From positions 1-64,000 of the forward strand of contig NZ_CP109467.1 of the NCBI RefSeq assembly GCF_036227325.1: 64,000 nt of DNA, written 5' to 3'. The notes beneath the pieces were generated by a model. It did not search any database, was not told the origin of the DNA, and saw only the letters and a list, made by a program, of their open reading frames with translations. This DNA comes from Streptomyces sp. NBC_01465. GTDB lineage: Bacteria > Actinomycetota > Actinomycetes > Streptomycetales > Streptomycetaceae. Positions 50,065 through 59,084 of this stretch are shown here, in pieces. Numbering within the stretch: position 1 is the first letter of the stretch; each line of letters starts with the position of its first letter. The position numbers and the translations under genes were made by a program.

Positions 50065-51576
50065 GTGGGACACACCGGCATGGACACGGACGTGGTGATC
50101 GCGGGCGCCGGACCCACCGGGCTGATGCTCGCCTGTGAACTGCGGCTGGCGGGTGTCGACGTGACGGTGGTCGAGCCGCTCGCGGAGCGGTCGGGCGAAT
50201 CGCGCGCCGGCGGGATGCACTCCCGGACGCTGGAGGTGCTCGACCAGCGCGGCGTCCTCGACCGCTTCCTGGCGGAGGGCGAACTGCAGCCGGTGGGCCA
50301 TTTCTCCGGCCTCTATCTCGACTTCGACGAGTCCGAGTCCAGGCACCCGTATCCGCTGATGATCCTGCAGTCCGCCATCGAGCGCCTGCTCGAGGAGTGG
50401 GCGGCCGAACTCGGTGTCCGGGTGCGCCGGTCGTCCGGGGTCAGCGGGGTCCGCCAGGACGAGGCCGGCGTGACGGTCGAGCTGAGTACGGCGGAAGAGA
50501 CCCCTGCGACGCTGCGCGCCCGCTATCTCGTGGGCTGCGACGGCGGGCGGAGCACGGTGCGCAAGCTGACGGGCATCGACTTCCCCGGTACCGAGGCGAC
50601 GATGACCGCACTGGTCGGCGACGTCGAACTGCCCGATCTGCCCGAGGACTACGTCTGGGTCCGGCGCACCCCGAACGGCGACTACTCGGCGATCGCGTTC
50701 GAGGCGGGCTGGCACCGGGTGATCACCTCCGAGTTCGACCAGGTCGCCGACCGCGACGAACCCGTGACGTTCGAGCGGCTCCGGGAGTCGATGGTCAGGG
50801 TCGCGGGCACCGACTTCGGGATGCGCAACCCCCGGTGGGTCTCCCGGTTCAACGACGCCGCGCGGCAGGCAGCCCAGTACCGGAAGGGCCGCGTGCTGCT
50901 CGCGGGCGACGCAGCGCACATCCACTTCCCGGCCGGCGGGCAGGGGCTGAACATGGGGGTGCAGGACGCGGTCAACCTCGGCTGGAAGCTGGCCTCGGTG
51001 GTACGCGGCCGGGCGCCGGAGAGCCTGCTGGACAGCTATCACGCCGAGCGTCACCCCGTGGCGGAGCGCGTGCTGAACAACACCAGGGCGCAGTCCGCCC
51101 TGGTCCGCCCGGGCCCCCAGACGGACGCCCTGCGCGAGGTGTTCAGCTCCCTCATGGTGTTCGACGACGTGAACCAGTACCTCCGCCACCTGCTGACAGC
51201 ACTGGACATCCGGTACCCGGTCGACGGCGACCACCAACTCGTCGGCCGCCGCGTACCGGACGCCGACCTCACGTCGTACGACGGCGCCGACTGCGTCTAC
51301 GAACTGCTGCACGCCGGCCGCCCCGTCCTGCTCGACCTGCACGGCAGCGCGGACATCGCGGCGGTCGCCAAGGGATGGGGAGACAGGATCGACCTCGTGG
51401 AGGCGCGCAGCGAGGACGACCACTGGCCCGTCCCGGCCCTCGGCGAGATCCCCGCTCCCACCGCCCTCCTCATCCGCCCGGACGGCCATGTCGCCTGGGC
51501 CTCCGCCGGCACGCCCGACACCTCCGCGCTCCGTACCGCCCTCGCCACCTGGTTCGGTCCGGCCCTGCAGGGGTGA
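50065..51576 (+). CDS. FAD-dependent aromatic/polyketide monooxygenase
   Basis: A 503-residue class A flavin monooxygenase. FAD motifs are VVIAGAGPTGLMLACELRLA (residues ~9-28), the DG motif in YLVGCDGGRSTVRK, and GDAAHIHFPAGGQGLNMGVQ (about 280-300), followed by a C-terminal thioredoxin-like domain. Members hydroxylate polyketides and aromatic substrates; the closest relatives by pattern include rifampicin monooxygenase and angucycline hydroxylases. Start GTG 50065 behind GAGGGG. It is followed by the type II thioesterase on the same strand, and is a probable tailoring enzyme of the PKS-NRPS product. Confidence 0.9.
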   Translation: MGHTGMDTDVVIAGAGPTGLMLACELRLAGVDVTVVEPLAERSGESRAGGMHSRTLEVLDQRGVLDRFLAEGELQPVGHFSGLYLDFDESESRHPYPLMILQSAIERLLEEWAAELGVRVRRSSGVSGVRQDEAGVTVELSTAEETPATLRARYLVGCDGGRSTVRKLTGIDFPGTEATMTALVGDVELPDLPEDYVWVRRTPNGDYSAIAFEAGWHRVITSEFDQVADRDEPVTFERLRESMVRVAGTDFGMRNPRWVSRFNDAARQAAQYRKGRVLLAGDAAHIHFPAGGQGLNMGVQDAVNLGWKLASVVRGRAPESLLDSYHAERHPVAERVLNNTRAQSALVRPGPQTDALREVFSSLMVFDDVNQYLRHLLTALDIRYPVDGDHQLVGRRVPDADLTSYDGADCVYELLHAGRPVLLDLHGSADIAAVAKGWGDRIDLVEARSEDDHWPVPALGEIPAPTALLIRPDGHVAWASAGTPDTSALRTALATWFGPALQG

Positions 51577-51619
51577 GGCACCGCCCGCAACGAACAGCCG
51601 ACGAAGGGACACACCGACA

Positions 51620-52378
51620 GTGAAGAGCACGTGGTTCCGACGCTTCACCACGGCCTCGGGAGACGGGCCGCGGCTCGTGTGCTTCCCGCATGCCGGGGGT
51701 TCCGCGACGGCGTTCAAGGACTTGGCGCAGGCACTGCCCCCGAACTTCGACGTCGTGTCCGTGCAGTACCCGGGGCGCCAGGACCGTTACCGCGAGGAGC
51801 CGTTCACGTCCCTGGCCTCGCTGGTCGGGGCGGTCACCGAGGAGCTGACCCGGGAGCTGGCCGAGGACGACGGGCGGCCGTACGCCCTGTTCGGCCACAG
51901 CATGGGCGCACTCGTCGCGTACGAGACGGCCCGGCTGCTCGCCGACGGCCAACTGCCCGGTCCCCAGCGGCTGTTCCTCTCCGGCCGGGGCGGACCGAAT
52001 ACCGGCGGCGTCCCGTATCACCTCTACGACGACTCCGATGTGCTCGCCGACGTACGCAGGCTGGGCGGCACCCAGCAGGCCATGCTCGACGACCCGGACA
52101 TCCTGGAGCTGGTGATGCCGGCGCTGCGGGCCGACTACCGGGCGCTGGGCACGTACACCTGGCGCGGAGGTGAGCCGCTCGCCGTTCCGGTGACCGCCCT
52201 GACCGGGGACAGCGACCCGATGATGACGGTCCAGGACGCCGGGACCTGGGGGGCGCACACCACAGGGGACTTCGCTCTGAAGGTCTTTCCCGGCGGTCAC
52301 TTCTATCTCTTCGACCAGCTCGGGCAGGTCGCCGCGGCCGTCACCGAGGGGATGCTGACGGGGGTGGCCGCTTCCTGA
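51620..52378 (+). CDS. Type II thioesterase
   Basis: A 252-residue alpha/beta hydrolase of the RifR/type II thioesterase family. The start motif LVCFPHAGGSATAFKDLA, the nucleophile elbow ALFGHSMGALVAYE, the Asp in GDSDPMM and the His in FPGGHFYLFD are all present. It removes wrong or stalled acyl groups from carrier domains. It starts at GTG 51620, 43 bases after the monooxygenase stop. In a cluster with no integrated thioesterase in view, it could also take part in release. Confidence 0.92.
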   Translation: MKSTWFRRFTTASGDGPRLVCFPHAGGSATAFKDLAQALPPNFDVVSVQYPGRQDRYREEPFTSLASLVGAVTEELTRELAEDDGRPYALFGHSMGALVAYETARLLADGQLPGPQRLFLSGRGGPNTGGVPYHLYDDSDVLADVRRLGGTQQAMLDDPDILELVMPALRADYRALGTYTWRGGEPLAVPVTALTGDSDPMMTVQDAGTWGAHTTGDFALKVFPGGHFYLFDQLGQVAAAVTEGMLTGVAAS

Positions 52379-52395
52379 CCGGCCGCCCACCGCGA

Positions 52396-52431
52396 GGGGC
52401 CCGGTCCGCCGTTTCCGGCGGGCCGGGCCCC
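52396..52431. terminator. Hairpin between convergent transcripts
   Basis: GGGGCCCGG and CCGGGCCCC with an inner CCGCC/GGCGG stem, then CTTT. It separates the thioesterase (plus) from the dehydrogenase (minus) gene. Confidence 0.75.
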
Positions 52432-52447
52432 TTTCCGCACTGGGCTG

Positions 52448-53317
52448 TCAGGTGTACGCGTAGAAACCGCGCCCCGACTTCTTGCCCAGCAGGCCGCCCT
52501 CGACCATGCGCAGCAGCAGCGGCGGCGGTGCGTACAGCGGCTCCTTGAACTCCTCGTACATGGCCTGTGCGATGGAGACGGTCGTGTCCAGGCCGATGAG
52601 GTCGGCGAGACGCAGCGGGCCCATCGGATGCGAGCAGCCCTGCACCATGCCCTGGTCGACGGTCTCCGCCGTGGCCAGGCCCGACTCGACCATCCGGACC
52701 GCGGACAGCAGATACGGGAACAGCAGCGCGTTGACGAGGAAGCCCGCGCGGTCCGGTGAGGCGATCGGCTTCTTGCCGAGTACGTCGGTCACGAAGGCCA
52801 GCGCCCGCGCGCTCACCGCCTCGTCCGTGAGCACCGAGGCGACGATCTCGACGAGCGGCAGCGCCGGTACCGGGTTGAAGAAGTGCAGGCCGAGGACCTG
52901 GCCCGGGCGGCGGGTCGCGGCGGAGAGCCGTACGACCGGGATCGAGGACGTGTTGGTCGCCAGGATCGCGTCCGGGTCCTCGACGATCTTGTCGAGGGTG
53001 GCGAACAGGTCCAGCTTGACCTGCTCGTCCTCCTTGACCGCCTCGATCACCAGCTGACGGTCGGCCAGATCGGCGAGATCGCGGGTGAACGACACCCGGC
53101 CCAGCGCCGCGTCGCGCTCCTCGGCCGTCAGTTTGCCCCTGGCCACACCCTTGTCGAGGGACGCGGCCAGCCGCTGCGGCGCCGTCACGAGCGACGACTC
53201 GGAGAACACCGCGACCGTCACCTGCAGCCCGGCCTTCGCGCAGAGTTCGGCGATGCCGGTGCCCATGATGCCGCTGCCGGCGACACCCACCCGTTCGATC
53301 GTGGTCGTCGTGGTCAT
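52448..53317 (-). CDS. 3-hydroxyacyl-CoA dehydrogenase (HBDH-type)
   Basis: A 289-residue enzyme of the 3-hydroxybutyryl-CoA dehydrogenase family. The NAD(P) motif is GVAGSGIMGTGIAELCAKAG, the catalytic region is ATNTSSIPV and GLHFFNPVPALPLVEIV, and the C-terminal helical domain ends KSGRGFYAYT. It reduces a 3-ketoacyl-CoA to the 3-hydroxyacyl-CoA. Its ATG overlaps the KAS III stop by 4 bases. In the KAS III-HBDH-CCR cassette it supplies the second step towards an alkylmalonyl-CoA extender unit. Confidence 0.92.
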   Translation of the reverse strand: MTTTTTIERVGVAGSGIMGTGIAELCAKAGLQVTVAVFSESSLVTAPQRLAASLDKGVARGKLTAEERDAALGRVSFTRDLADLADRQLVIEAVKEDEQVKLDLFATLDKIVEDPDAILATNTSSIPVVRLSAATRRPGQVLGLHFFNPVPALPLVEIVASVLTDEAVSARALAFVTDVLGKKPIASPDRAGFLVNALLFPYLLSAVRMVESGLATAETVDQGMVQGCSHPMGPLRLADLIGLDTTVSIAQAMYEEFKEPLYAPPPLLLRMVEGGLLGKKSGRGFYAYT

Positions 53318-54303
53318 GCGTGGGCCCCCCAGGTCAGTAGTGATGCTCCGATCGACATGCCGCCGCCGAATCCGGCGAGCAGCACCAGGTCGCCCGGCGA
53401 CAGCGCTCCCGTGCGGTTCGCCTCGTCGAGCGCCACGGGCACCGAGGCGCTGCCGACGTTTCCGTAGCGGATCAGCGTGCGGTGCGTCTGCGCCGCGCCC
53501 AGGCCCGCGCGTTCGACGACGTCGCCGAGCATCACGCCGTTGGCCTGGTGCGGTACGAAGTGGTCGACCGCGCCGATGTCGACGCCCGCCTTGCGGGCCA
53601 GCGCGAGGAGCGCAGGCGGCACGTGCTCGGCGACGAAGTCCCGTACCCCGCGGCCGTCCATCCTGAAGTAGTGGTCGCCCGCGGCGACGGTCGCCGCCGA
53701 CGCCGGTTTGCGGCTGCCGCCGGCCTCGACGCGGATCAGATGGTGTGCGTCGCCGCGGCTGGCGAGGTCGCTGGCGATGATCCCGTACGGTTCCGGGACC
53801 GTCCCCACGATCGCCGCTCCGGCGCCGTCGGCGAACAGGATCGCCGTCCTGTGGTCGGTGAAGTCGAGGATCCGCGAGTACACGTCCGCGCCGATCACCA
53901 GCACCCGGGCGTCCGGCCGTACGGTGACCAGGCTGTGGGCCAGCGACAGCGCGTAGACGAAGCCGCTGCACACGACGTTGACGTCGAAGCAGGCGGCGCC
54001 GTACGCGCCCAGGCCGTGCTGCACCAGATAGGACGTGGGCGGCTGCGGGAAGTCCCCCGTGGAGGTCGAGACGATGATGTAGTCGATCTGCTGGGGGCTC
54101 AACTGCGCCTGGGTCAGGGCCCGTTCGGCGGCCTTCACCGCAAGGTCGGACGTGGCCTCGTGCGGAGCCGCGTAACGCCGCGACTGTATCTGCGTCTTGC
54201 GCTCGATCCACTCGGCGGTGACGCCGACGCGCTCGGCGACCTCTTCGTTGCCCACTTCGTGCTTGGGCAGGTACGAGCCGGTGGAGAGTATGCCGATACC
54301 CAT
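53314..54303 (-). CDS. KAS III (FabH-like) ketosynthase
   Basis: A 329-residue beta-ketoacyl synthase III. The Cys-His-Asn triad is seen in NVVCSGFVYAL, FVPHQANGVML and YGNVGSASVPVA. It condenses a short acyl-CoA with malonyl-CoA/ACP to a 3-ketoacyl thioester. It lies 1 base from the CCR gene upstream and overlaps the dehydrogenase gene downstream, so the three are translated together. By precedent from alkylmalonyl-CoA cassettes, it starts the extender-unit pathway. The acyl substrate is not readable. Confidence 0.93.
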   Translation of the reverse strand: MGIGILSTGSYLPKHEVGNEEVAERVGVTAEWIERKTQIQSRRYAAPHEATSDLAVKAAERALTQAQLSPQQIDYIIVSTSTGDFPQPPTSYLVQHGLGAYGAACFDVNVVCSGFVYALSLAHSLVTVRPDARVLVIGADVYSRILDFTDHRTAILFADGAGAAIVGTVPEPYGIIASDLASRGDAHHLIRVEAGGSRKPASAATVAAGDHYFRMDGRGVRDFVAEHVPPALLALARKAGVDIGAVDHFVPHQANGVMLGDVVERAGLGAAQTHRTLIRYGNVGSASVPVALDEANRTGALSPGDLVLLAGFGGGMSIGASLLTWGAHA

Positions 54304-54304
54304 G

Positions 54305-55663
54305 TCAGGACGCCTCGGCGGAGTCGGGTGCACGGAGTCCGCGCAGCGGGTTGAGCCGGGCGGCCCCGATCTTCTCGCGGCGTACGGGATCGGTCACGCC
54401 GAGCCCTTCCTCGGGCGCGAGGCAGAGCACGCCGACCTTGCCGGTGTGCCGGTTCAGCTGGACCAGCCGGGCAGCCTCGCCCACGTCCTTGAGCGGGAAG
54501 ACCTCGGAGAGGATGGGGGAAAGCTGCCCCAGCTGGAAGAGCCGGTTGCACTCGGCCTGCTCCTGCAGATTCGCCGCGTGACTGCCGAGGATCCGCTTGA
54601 GGTTCATCCAGAGGTAGCGGTTGTCGAAGTGGTGGTCGTAGCCGGTGCTCGACCCGCAGGTGACGACGGTGCCGCCCTTGCGTACGACGAAGACGGAGAT
54701 CCCGAACGTCGCCCGTCCGACGTAGTCGAACACGACGTGCGGGTCCTCGCCGACCTGGCGTCTGATCTCCCGGCCGAGCCGCTTGCCCAGCTCGATCGTG
54801 CGCTCCGGGGTGAGCGCGTCGTCGCCGCCCATGCCGATCTCGTTGCGGTTGATCACCACGTCGCAGCCGAGCCGGCGCAGTGCGTCGGCCTTGCGCTCGG
54901 AGCTGACCACGCCGACGGCGATGCCGCCCGCGTTCTTCACCATCTGCACGGCGAACGCGCCGAGGCCGCCCGTCGCTCCCCAGACGAGTACGACATCGCC
55001 CTGCTTGATCCGCGCACCGTTCTCGCCGACCAGCATCCGGTACGAGGTGGCCGCGGTCAGCAGCACGCCCGCCGATTCTTCCCAGGTCAGATGGGCCGGC
55101 TTGGGCAGGAGCTGGCTGGCGCGCACCACCGAGTAGTGGGCGAGCCCGCCGAAGTTCGTCTCGTAGCCCCAGATGCGCTGTCCCGCTCCGAGCATCGCGT
55201 CGGCGTGCGTCGCTGGTTCCTGCTCGTCGACCTGGACACAGCTGGCGACCACGTGGTCGCCCACCTTCCAGTGCCGTACGCCGGACCCGACCCGTACGAC
55301 GATCCCGGACGCGTCCGATCCCACGACCTGGTGCGGCAGATCGTGCCGGGCGGCGTAACCGCCCTCGCGAGCCAGGCGCTTGAGGAACGCGAAGGTGGGG
55401 ACGGGCTCGAAGGTCGCCGACCAGACGGTGTTGTAGTTGATGGAGCTCGCCATGACGGCGACGACCACCTCGTCCGGAGCGAGCTCCGGCATCGGTACGC
55501 GTCCGACGTGCAGCGACTTGCGGACGTCCTTGTCCTCCACGCCGTCGAACATGCCGACGTCCGAGGCGAGGAGGTGCGCGGCCTCGTACTCCGAGGGGAG
55601 TTCGTGTCGCCCGAGCTCCTCGGGGCCGGCCCCGGACAGCAGGGCCTCTGTCAAAGAATCCAT
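54305..55663 (-). CDS. Crotonyl-CoA carboxylase/reductase
   Basis: A 452-residue MDR-family enzyme that reduces and carboxylates 2-enoyl-CoAs to alkylmalonyl-CoAs with NADPH and CO2. CCR features are HQVVGSDASGIVVRVGSGV, the nucleotide loop WGATGGLGAFAVQMVKNAGG, the CCR-type insert DALTPERTIELGKRLGREI and YDHHFDNRYLWMNLKRILGS. GGAG precedes ATG 55663. It is followed by KAS III and HBDH genes. Together they point to ethylmalonyl-CoA or a longer alkylmalonyl-CoA made for the adjacent PKS. The enoyl-CoA hydratase needed between HBDH and CCR is not in the window. Confidence 0.94.
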   Translation of the reverse strand: MDSLTEALLSGAGPEELGRHELPSEYEAAHLLASDVGMFDGVEDKDVRKSLHVGRVPMPELAPDEVVVAVMASSINYNTVWSATFEPVPTFAFLKRLAREGGYAARHDLPHQVVGSDASGIVVRVGSGVRHWKVGDHVVASCVQVDEQEPATHADAMLGAGQRIWGYETNFGGLAHYSVVRASQLLPKPAHLTWEESAGVLLTAATSYRMLVGENGARIKQGDVVLVWGATGGLGAFAVQMVKNAGGIAVGVVSSERKADALRRLGCDVVINRNEIGMGGDDALTPERTIELGKRLGREIRRQVGEDPHVVFDYVGRATFGISVFVVRKGGTVVTCGSSTGYDHHFDNRYLWMNLKRILGSHAANLQEQAECNRLFQLGQLSPILSEVFPLKDVGEAARLVQLNRHTGKVGVLCLAPEEGLGVTDPVRREKIGAARLNPLRGLRAPDSAEAS

Positions 55664-55725
55664 GATTCCCTTTCTCCTTTGCAGTGCCACTGCCGACGGG
55701 ACCGGACCGCGCTCGGAGGACGAGC

Positions 55726-58700
55726 TCAGAGGACCGCGCCCTCCTTGGTTCGACGGCGCAGGCTCGGCCTGCTGGACTGGCCGAGGTCCTTCCACATGTC
55801 CGACAGGCCGGTGATGGTGCGCGCCGCGAACAGCCTGCGGATGGAGACCTCCTGCTTGAGCTCCGACCGGATCAGGCCGACGAGCCGGATCGCGCGCAGC
55901 GAGTTGCCGCCGAGGTCGAAGAAGTCCTCGTCGATGCCCACGCGGTCCAGCTCGAGCACATCGGCGAACGCCGTGGCGAGTACGCGTTCGGTGTCGTTGC
56001 GCGGCGCCCGGTACGTGCCCTCGCCGAAGTCGGGGGCCGGCAGCGCGGCCCGGTCCACTCGTCCGGCGGCCGTCAGGGGGAGGCGTTCCAGCACGGTGAA
56101 GACGGACGGCACCATGGACTCGGGCAGCCATCCCGCGGCGAACCGGCGGAGCTCGTCGGCGGAGACGGTGCCGCCGCCCGCCGGGACGACGTAGGCGACC
56201 AGGCGCTGCTGGCCGGTGCTGTCCTCCCGTACGACCACGACCGACTGGGCGAGCCCGGTGTGTTCGGACAGGACCTCTTCGACCTCGGCCAACTCGACGC
56301 GGACACCGCGTACGTCCGCCTGGGCGTCGGCCCGGGCGACGTACTCGAGGCGTCCTTCGGTGCCCCAGCGCACACGGTCCCCGGTCCGGTGCATGAGCGA
56401 TCCGGCCGGACCGTACGGGTTGGGTACGAAGCGCTCCGCGGTCGGTCCGGGGCGCCCGGGGTAGCCGCGCGACACGCCGGGTCCTGCGACGTACAGCTCG
56501 CCGGTCACGCCGACAGGGACCGGTGCCAGGCCCGGGCCGAGTACGTAGAGGGCGGTGTGGTCCATCGGGAGGCCGACGGCTCCCGCGTGACGCACCGGTT
56601 CGTCGGCGGCCAGGCGGTGGGCTGCGGCGAACACGGTTGCTTCCGTCAGTCCGTGGCCGTTGACGATCGTCAGTTCGGGGCAGGCCTCGCGGACCCGGCG
56701 CAGCGCGGCCGCGGACACCCGGTCACCGCCGGTCCACACCTCGCGCAGGCCGGCGAGGCTCTCGGGGCGCCGGCCCGCGATCACGGAGAACTGGCCTGCG
56801 GGCAGCCATACCGTGGTGATCTCGTGCGCCGCGCGCGCCTCGGTGAGTGTGTCGATGCCGAGCTCTCCGGGGGGAGCCACGACGACCCGGCCGCCGTTGA
56901 GGAGGGGTACCCACACTTCGAGGGCGAGTGCGTCGGAGGTGGGCGCCGCATGCCACAGCACGGTGCTGGTGTCGGCGCCCTGCCAGTGGCGGTCCAGGAC
57001 GAACTGCTCCATGTTCCGGTGCGTCACGCCGACTCCGGTGGCGGCGGCGCTCGTTCCGGAGTCGTACAGCACGGCCAGCAGGCTGTCCGGGTGCGACGGG
57101 AGGAGGGCTTGCGTCTCGGGGGTCTCCGACAGGAGGTCGTCGTACGCGAGCACCGGGACATCCGGGCCGGACGGGAGCAGTCCGGCCGTCGCCGCGGAGG
57201 TGAGCAGGGCACGCGCCGAGGTCTCACGGAGCTGTGCATCGATGCGCTCCGCGGGGAGCGCCGGGTCGATCGGTAGGTACGCTCCGCCCGCCTTCACGAT
57301 GCCCAGCAGGGCGACGGCCAGGTCGGCCGAGCGAGGCAGCGCCACCGCCACGACCGTGTCGGCGCCGATGTTCCGCCGGCGCAGCGCCTCGGCCAGTCGG
57401 GTCGAGCGTGCGTCCAACTCACCGTACGAGAGGGTGACTTCGCCGGACACGAGCGCGACGGCGTCGGGGGCACGCTCTACCTGGTGGGCGAACAGCTGGG
57501 GAACCGTCAGCCCGGGGAGCGGCGCTTCCCTGCCGTTCAGTGCTGTCAGTACCTGGTCGCGCTCGGCGCCCTGCACCACGTCCAGCGCTCCGACCGGCAG
57601 CTCACCGGCGGCCATCACGGCGCGGATGTAGTCGATCAACTCCTCGCCGATGAAGCGGAGTTCGGCGCGGTGGTAGAGACGCGCGGGAGCGTCGAGCCGG
57701 ACGTAGAGGTCGCTGTCGGCGCTGCCGTCGGTGTAGATGCCGATCGACAGTTCCTCGAAGGTCCCGGTCGTCGCGCCGGAGTAGCGCGCGGGACTATCTC
57801 CGAAGTGGAGCTGGTCCGTGAACTCGACGACGTTGACGACGGCGCCGTAGCTCCCGCGCCCGCTGAGGACGGTTCCTGCGGCGCGCTGGATGTCCGAGTA
57901 GTGGAGGGCGGTGTGGTCGAAGATCTCGTACGTCTCGTCGACGAGCGTGTCGGTGATCTCGGCGAAGGTCGTATCGAGGCTGATCCCGACCCGCACGGGC
58001 ACCACGTTGACCGCGAGGCCGGGGGTGCGGCTCGCCACGCCGATGCGGTTGCCCACGGCGAGCGAGAGCAGGAACTCCGGTCGGTCGCAGCGGTGCCGCA
58101 GGTACACGGCCGTGGCGGCGGTCAGCATCTGCGACATCCAGACGCCCATGGTCTGCGCGGTCTCGGTCCACACGTCCGACTCGGCGCGGGGAACGGTCAG
58201 CGTACGGCTCACCATGCCGATGGTCTCGGCCACTTCGGACCAGCGGTCGGCGCTGCTCAGCGGCTCGGACAGCTCGGAGCGCTGGGCGTCGGACAGGGCG
58301 ACGCGCGGAATCTGCGCGGGCGCGGGCGCTTCCTTCAGGTAATCGCGCCAGAACCCCGAGTCCTCGGAGAACTTGTCGGAGGCGAGGTACTCCACCGCCT
58401 CGGCAGCGAACGACTCGGTGTCCCACGGGTGCGGAAGCTCCGGTATCTGCTCCTGCCGCACCAGCGCGGTGTAGACCTCGGCGAGACGCTTCGACAGCAG
58501 GCCGCCGGCGCCGAACCCGTCCGAGATGAGGTGGTGGTAGGCGATCACCAGAAGGGAGCGCGTCTCGGAGAGCTTGACCGCCCCCAGGCGGAACAGCAGA
58601 TCGCGCGCCAGGTCGAAGGGCTCCCGCACCATTTCGGCGAGGGCTTCGCGCGCCGCCTGCTCGGGGTCGGCCTCGGCACTGAGATCGAGGAAGAACGGCT

Positions 58701-58941
58701 TCCAGTCGCCCAGTTCCCGGGGAACGAGGCGCAGTCCGTTTCCGTCGTCGACGAAATTGACGCGCAGGACCTCCGCCTCACCCATGACGTGGAGGAACGC
58801 GGATTCGATGACCGCCGCGTCCAGCTCACCGTCCACGTCCCACATGGTCAGCGCATGGTTCGGCGTGTCGGGAGCCATTTCCTGTGCCCGCCACATGCCT
58901 TTATGCGCAGACGACGCACCGAACGAACGCACAGAGATCAA
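55726..58941 (-). CDS. NRPS, C-A-PCP, with degenerate adenylation motifs
   Basis: A 1071-residue nonribosomal peptide synthetase. The condensation domain (about 1-450) has an intact HHxxxDG motif (YHHLISDGFG). The adenylation domain (about 475-960) departs from consensus: A3 reads YDSGTSAAATG instead of YTSGSTGxPKG; A5 NGHGLTEAT; A8 ADAQADVRG; and A10 AAGRVDR, so the catalytic Lys is Arg. A7 (HRTGDRVRW) is normal. The PCP (about 985-1045) has the carrier Ser in DLGGNSLRA. There is no thioesterase or reductase domain. The adenylation activity is doubtful; loading in trans or a substrate-skipping role is possible. Confidence 0.9.
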   Translation of the reverse strand: MISVRSFGASSAHKGMWRAQEMAPDTPNHALTMWDVDGELDAAVIESAFLHVMGEAEVLRVNFVDDGNGLRLVPRELGDWKPFFLDLSAEADPEQAAREALAEMVREPFDLARDLLFRLGAVKLSETRSLLVIAYHHLISDGFGAGGLLSKRLAEVYTALVRQEQIPELPHPWDTESFAAEAVEYLASDKFSEDSGFWRDYLKEAPAPAQIPRVALSDAQRSELSEPLSSADRWSEVAETIGMVSRTLTVPRAESDVWTETAQTMGVWMSQMLTAATAVYLRHRCDRPEFLLSLAVGNRIGVASRTPGLAVNVVPVRVGISLDTTFAEITDTLVDETYEIFDHTALHYSDIQRAAGTVLSGRGSYGAVVNVVEFTDQLHFGDSPARYSGATTGTFEELSIGIYTDGSADSDLYVRLDAPARLYHRAELRFIGEELIDYIRAVMAAGELPVGALDVVQGAERDQVLTALNGREAPLPGLTVPQLFAHQVERAPDAVALVSGEVTLSYGELDARSTRLAEALRRRNIGADTVVAVALPRSADLAVALLGIVKAGGAYLPIDPALPAERIDAQLRETSARALLTSAATAGLLPSGPDVPVLAYDDLLSETPETQALLPSHPDSLLAVLYDSGTSAAATGVGVTHRNMEQFVLDRHWQGADTSTVLWHAAPTSDALALEVWVPLLNGGRVVVAPPGELGIDTLTEARAAHEITTVWLPAGQFSVIAGRRPESLAGLREVWTGGDRVSAAALRRVREACPELTIVNGHGLTEATVFAAAHRLAADEPVRHAGAVGLPMDHTALYVLGPGLAPVPVGVTGELYVAGPGVSRGYPGRPGPTAERFVPNPYGPAGSLMHRTGDRVRWGTEGRLEYVARADAQADVRGVRVELAEVEEVLSEHTGLAQSVVVVREDSTGQQRLVAYVVPAGGGTVSADELRRFAAGWLPESMVPSVFTVLERLPLTAAGRVDRAALPAPDFGEGTYRAPRNDTERVLATAFADVLELDRVGIDEDFFDLGGNSLRAIRLVGLIRSELKQEVSIRRLFAARTITGLSDMWKDLGQSSRPSLRRRTKEGAVL

Positions 58942-59062
58942 CCCCTACAGAACAGTCCCGGACACCGGAGGAATTCGCAGATCACCCCCCATGGTCAGGG
59001 GGGTGGGTCAGCGGTTCAAGACAAGTTGAATCCGGCGGGACAAGCCGCCTGCGCCGCTTGTG

Positions 59063-59082
59063 GTGTCCCGCCGGCGGGACAC
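59063..59082. promoter_or_regulatory. Perfect 20-bp palindrome after the PKS module gene
   Basis: GTGTCCCGCCGGCGGGACAC, 3 bases beyond the end of the 59085-62204 gene. Its 18-bp core is identical to the centre of the 49916-49949 palindrome. Terminator or regulator-binding site. Confidence 0.55.
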
Positions 59083-59084
59083 GG

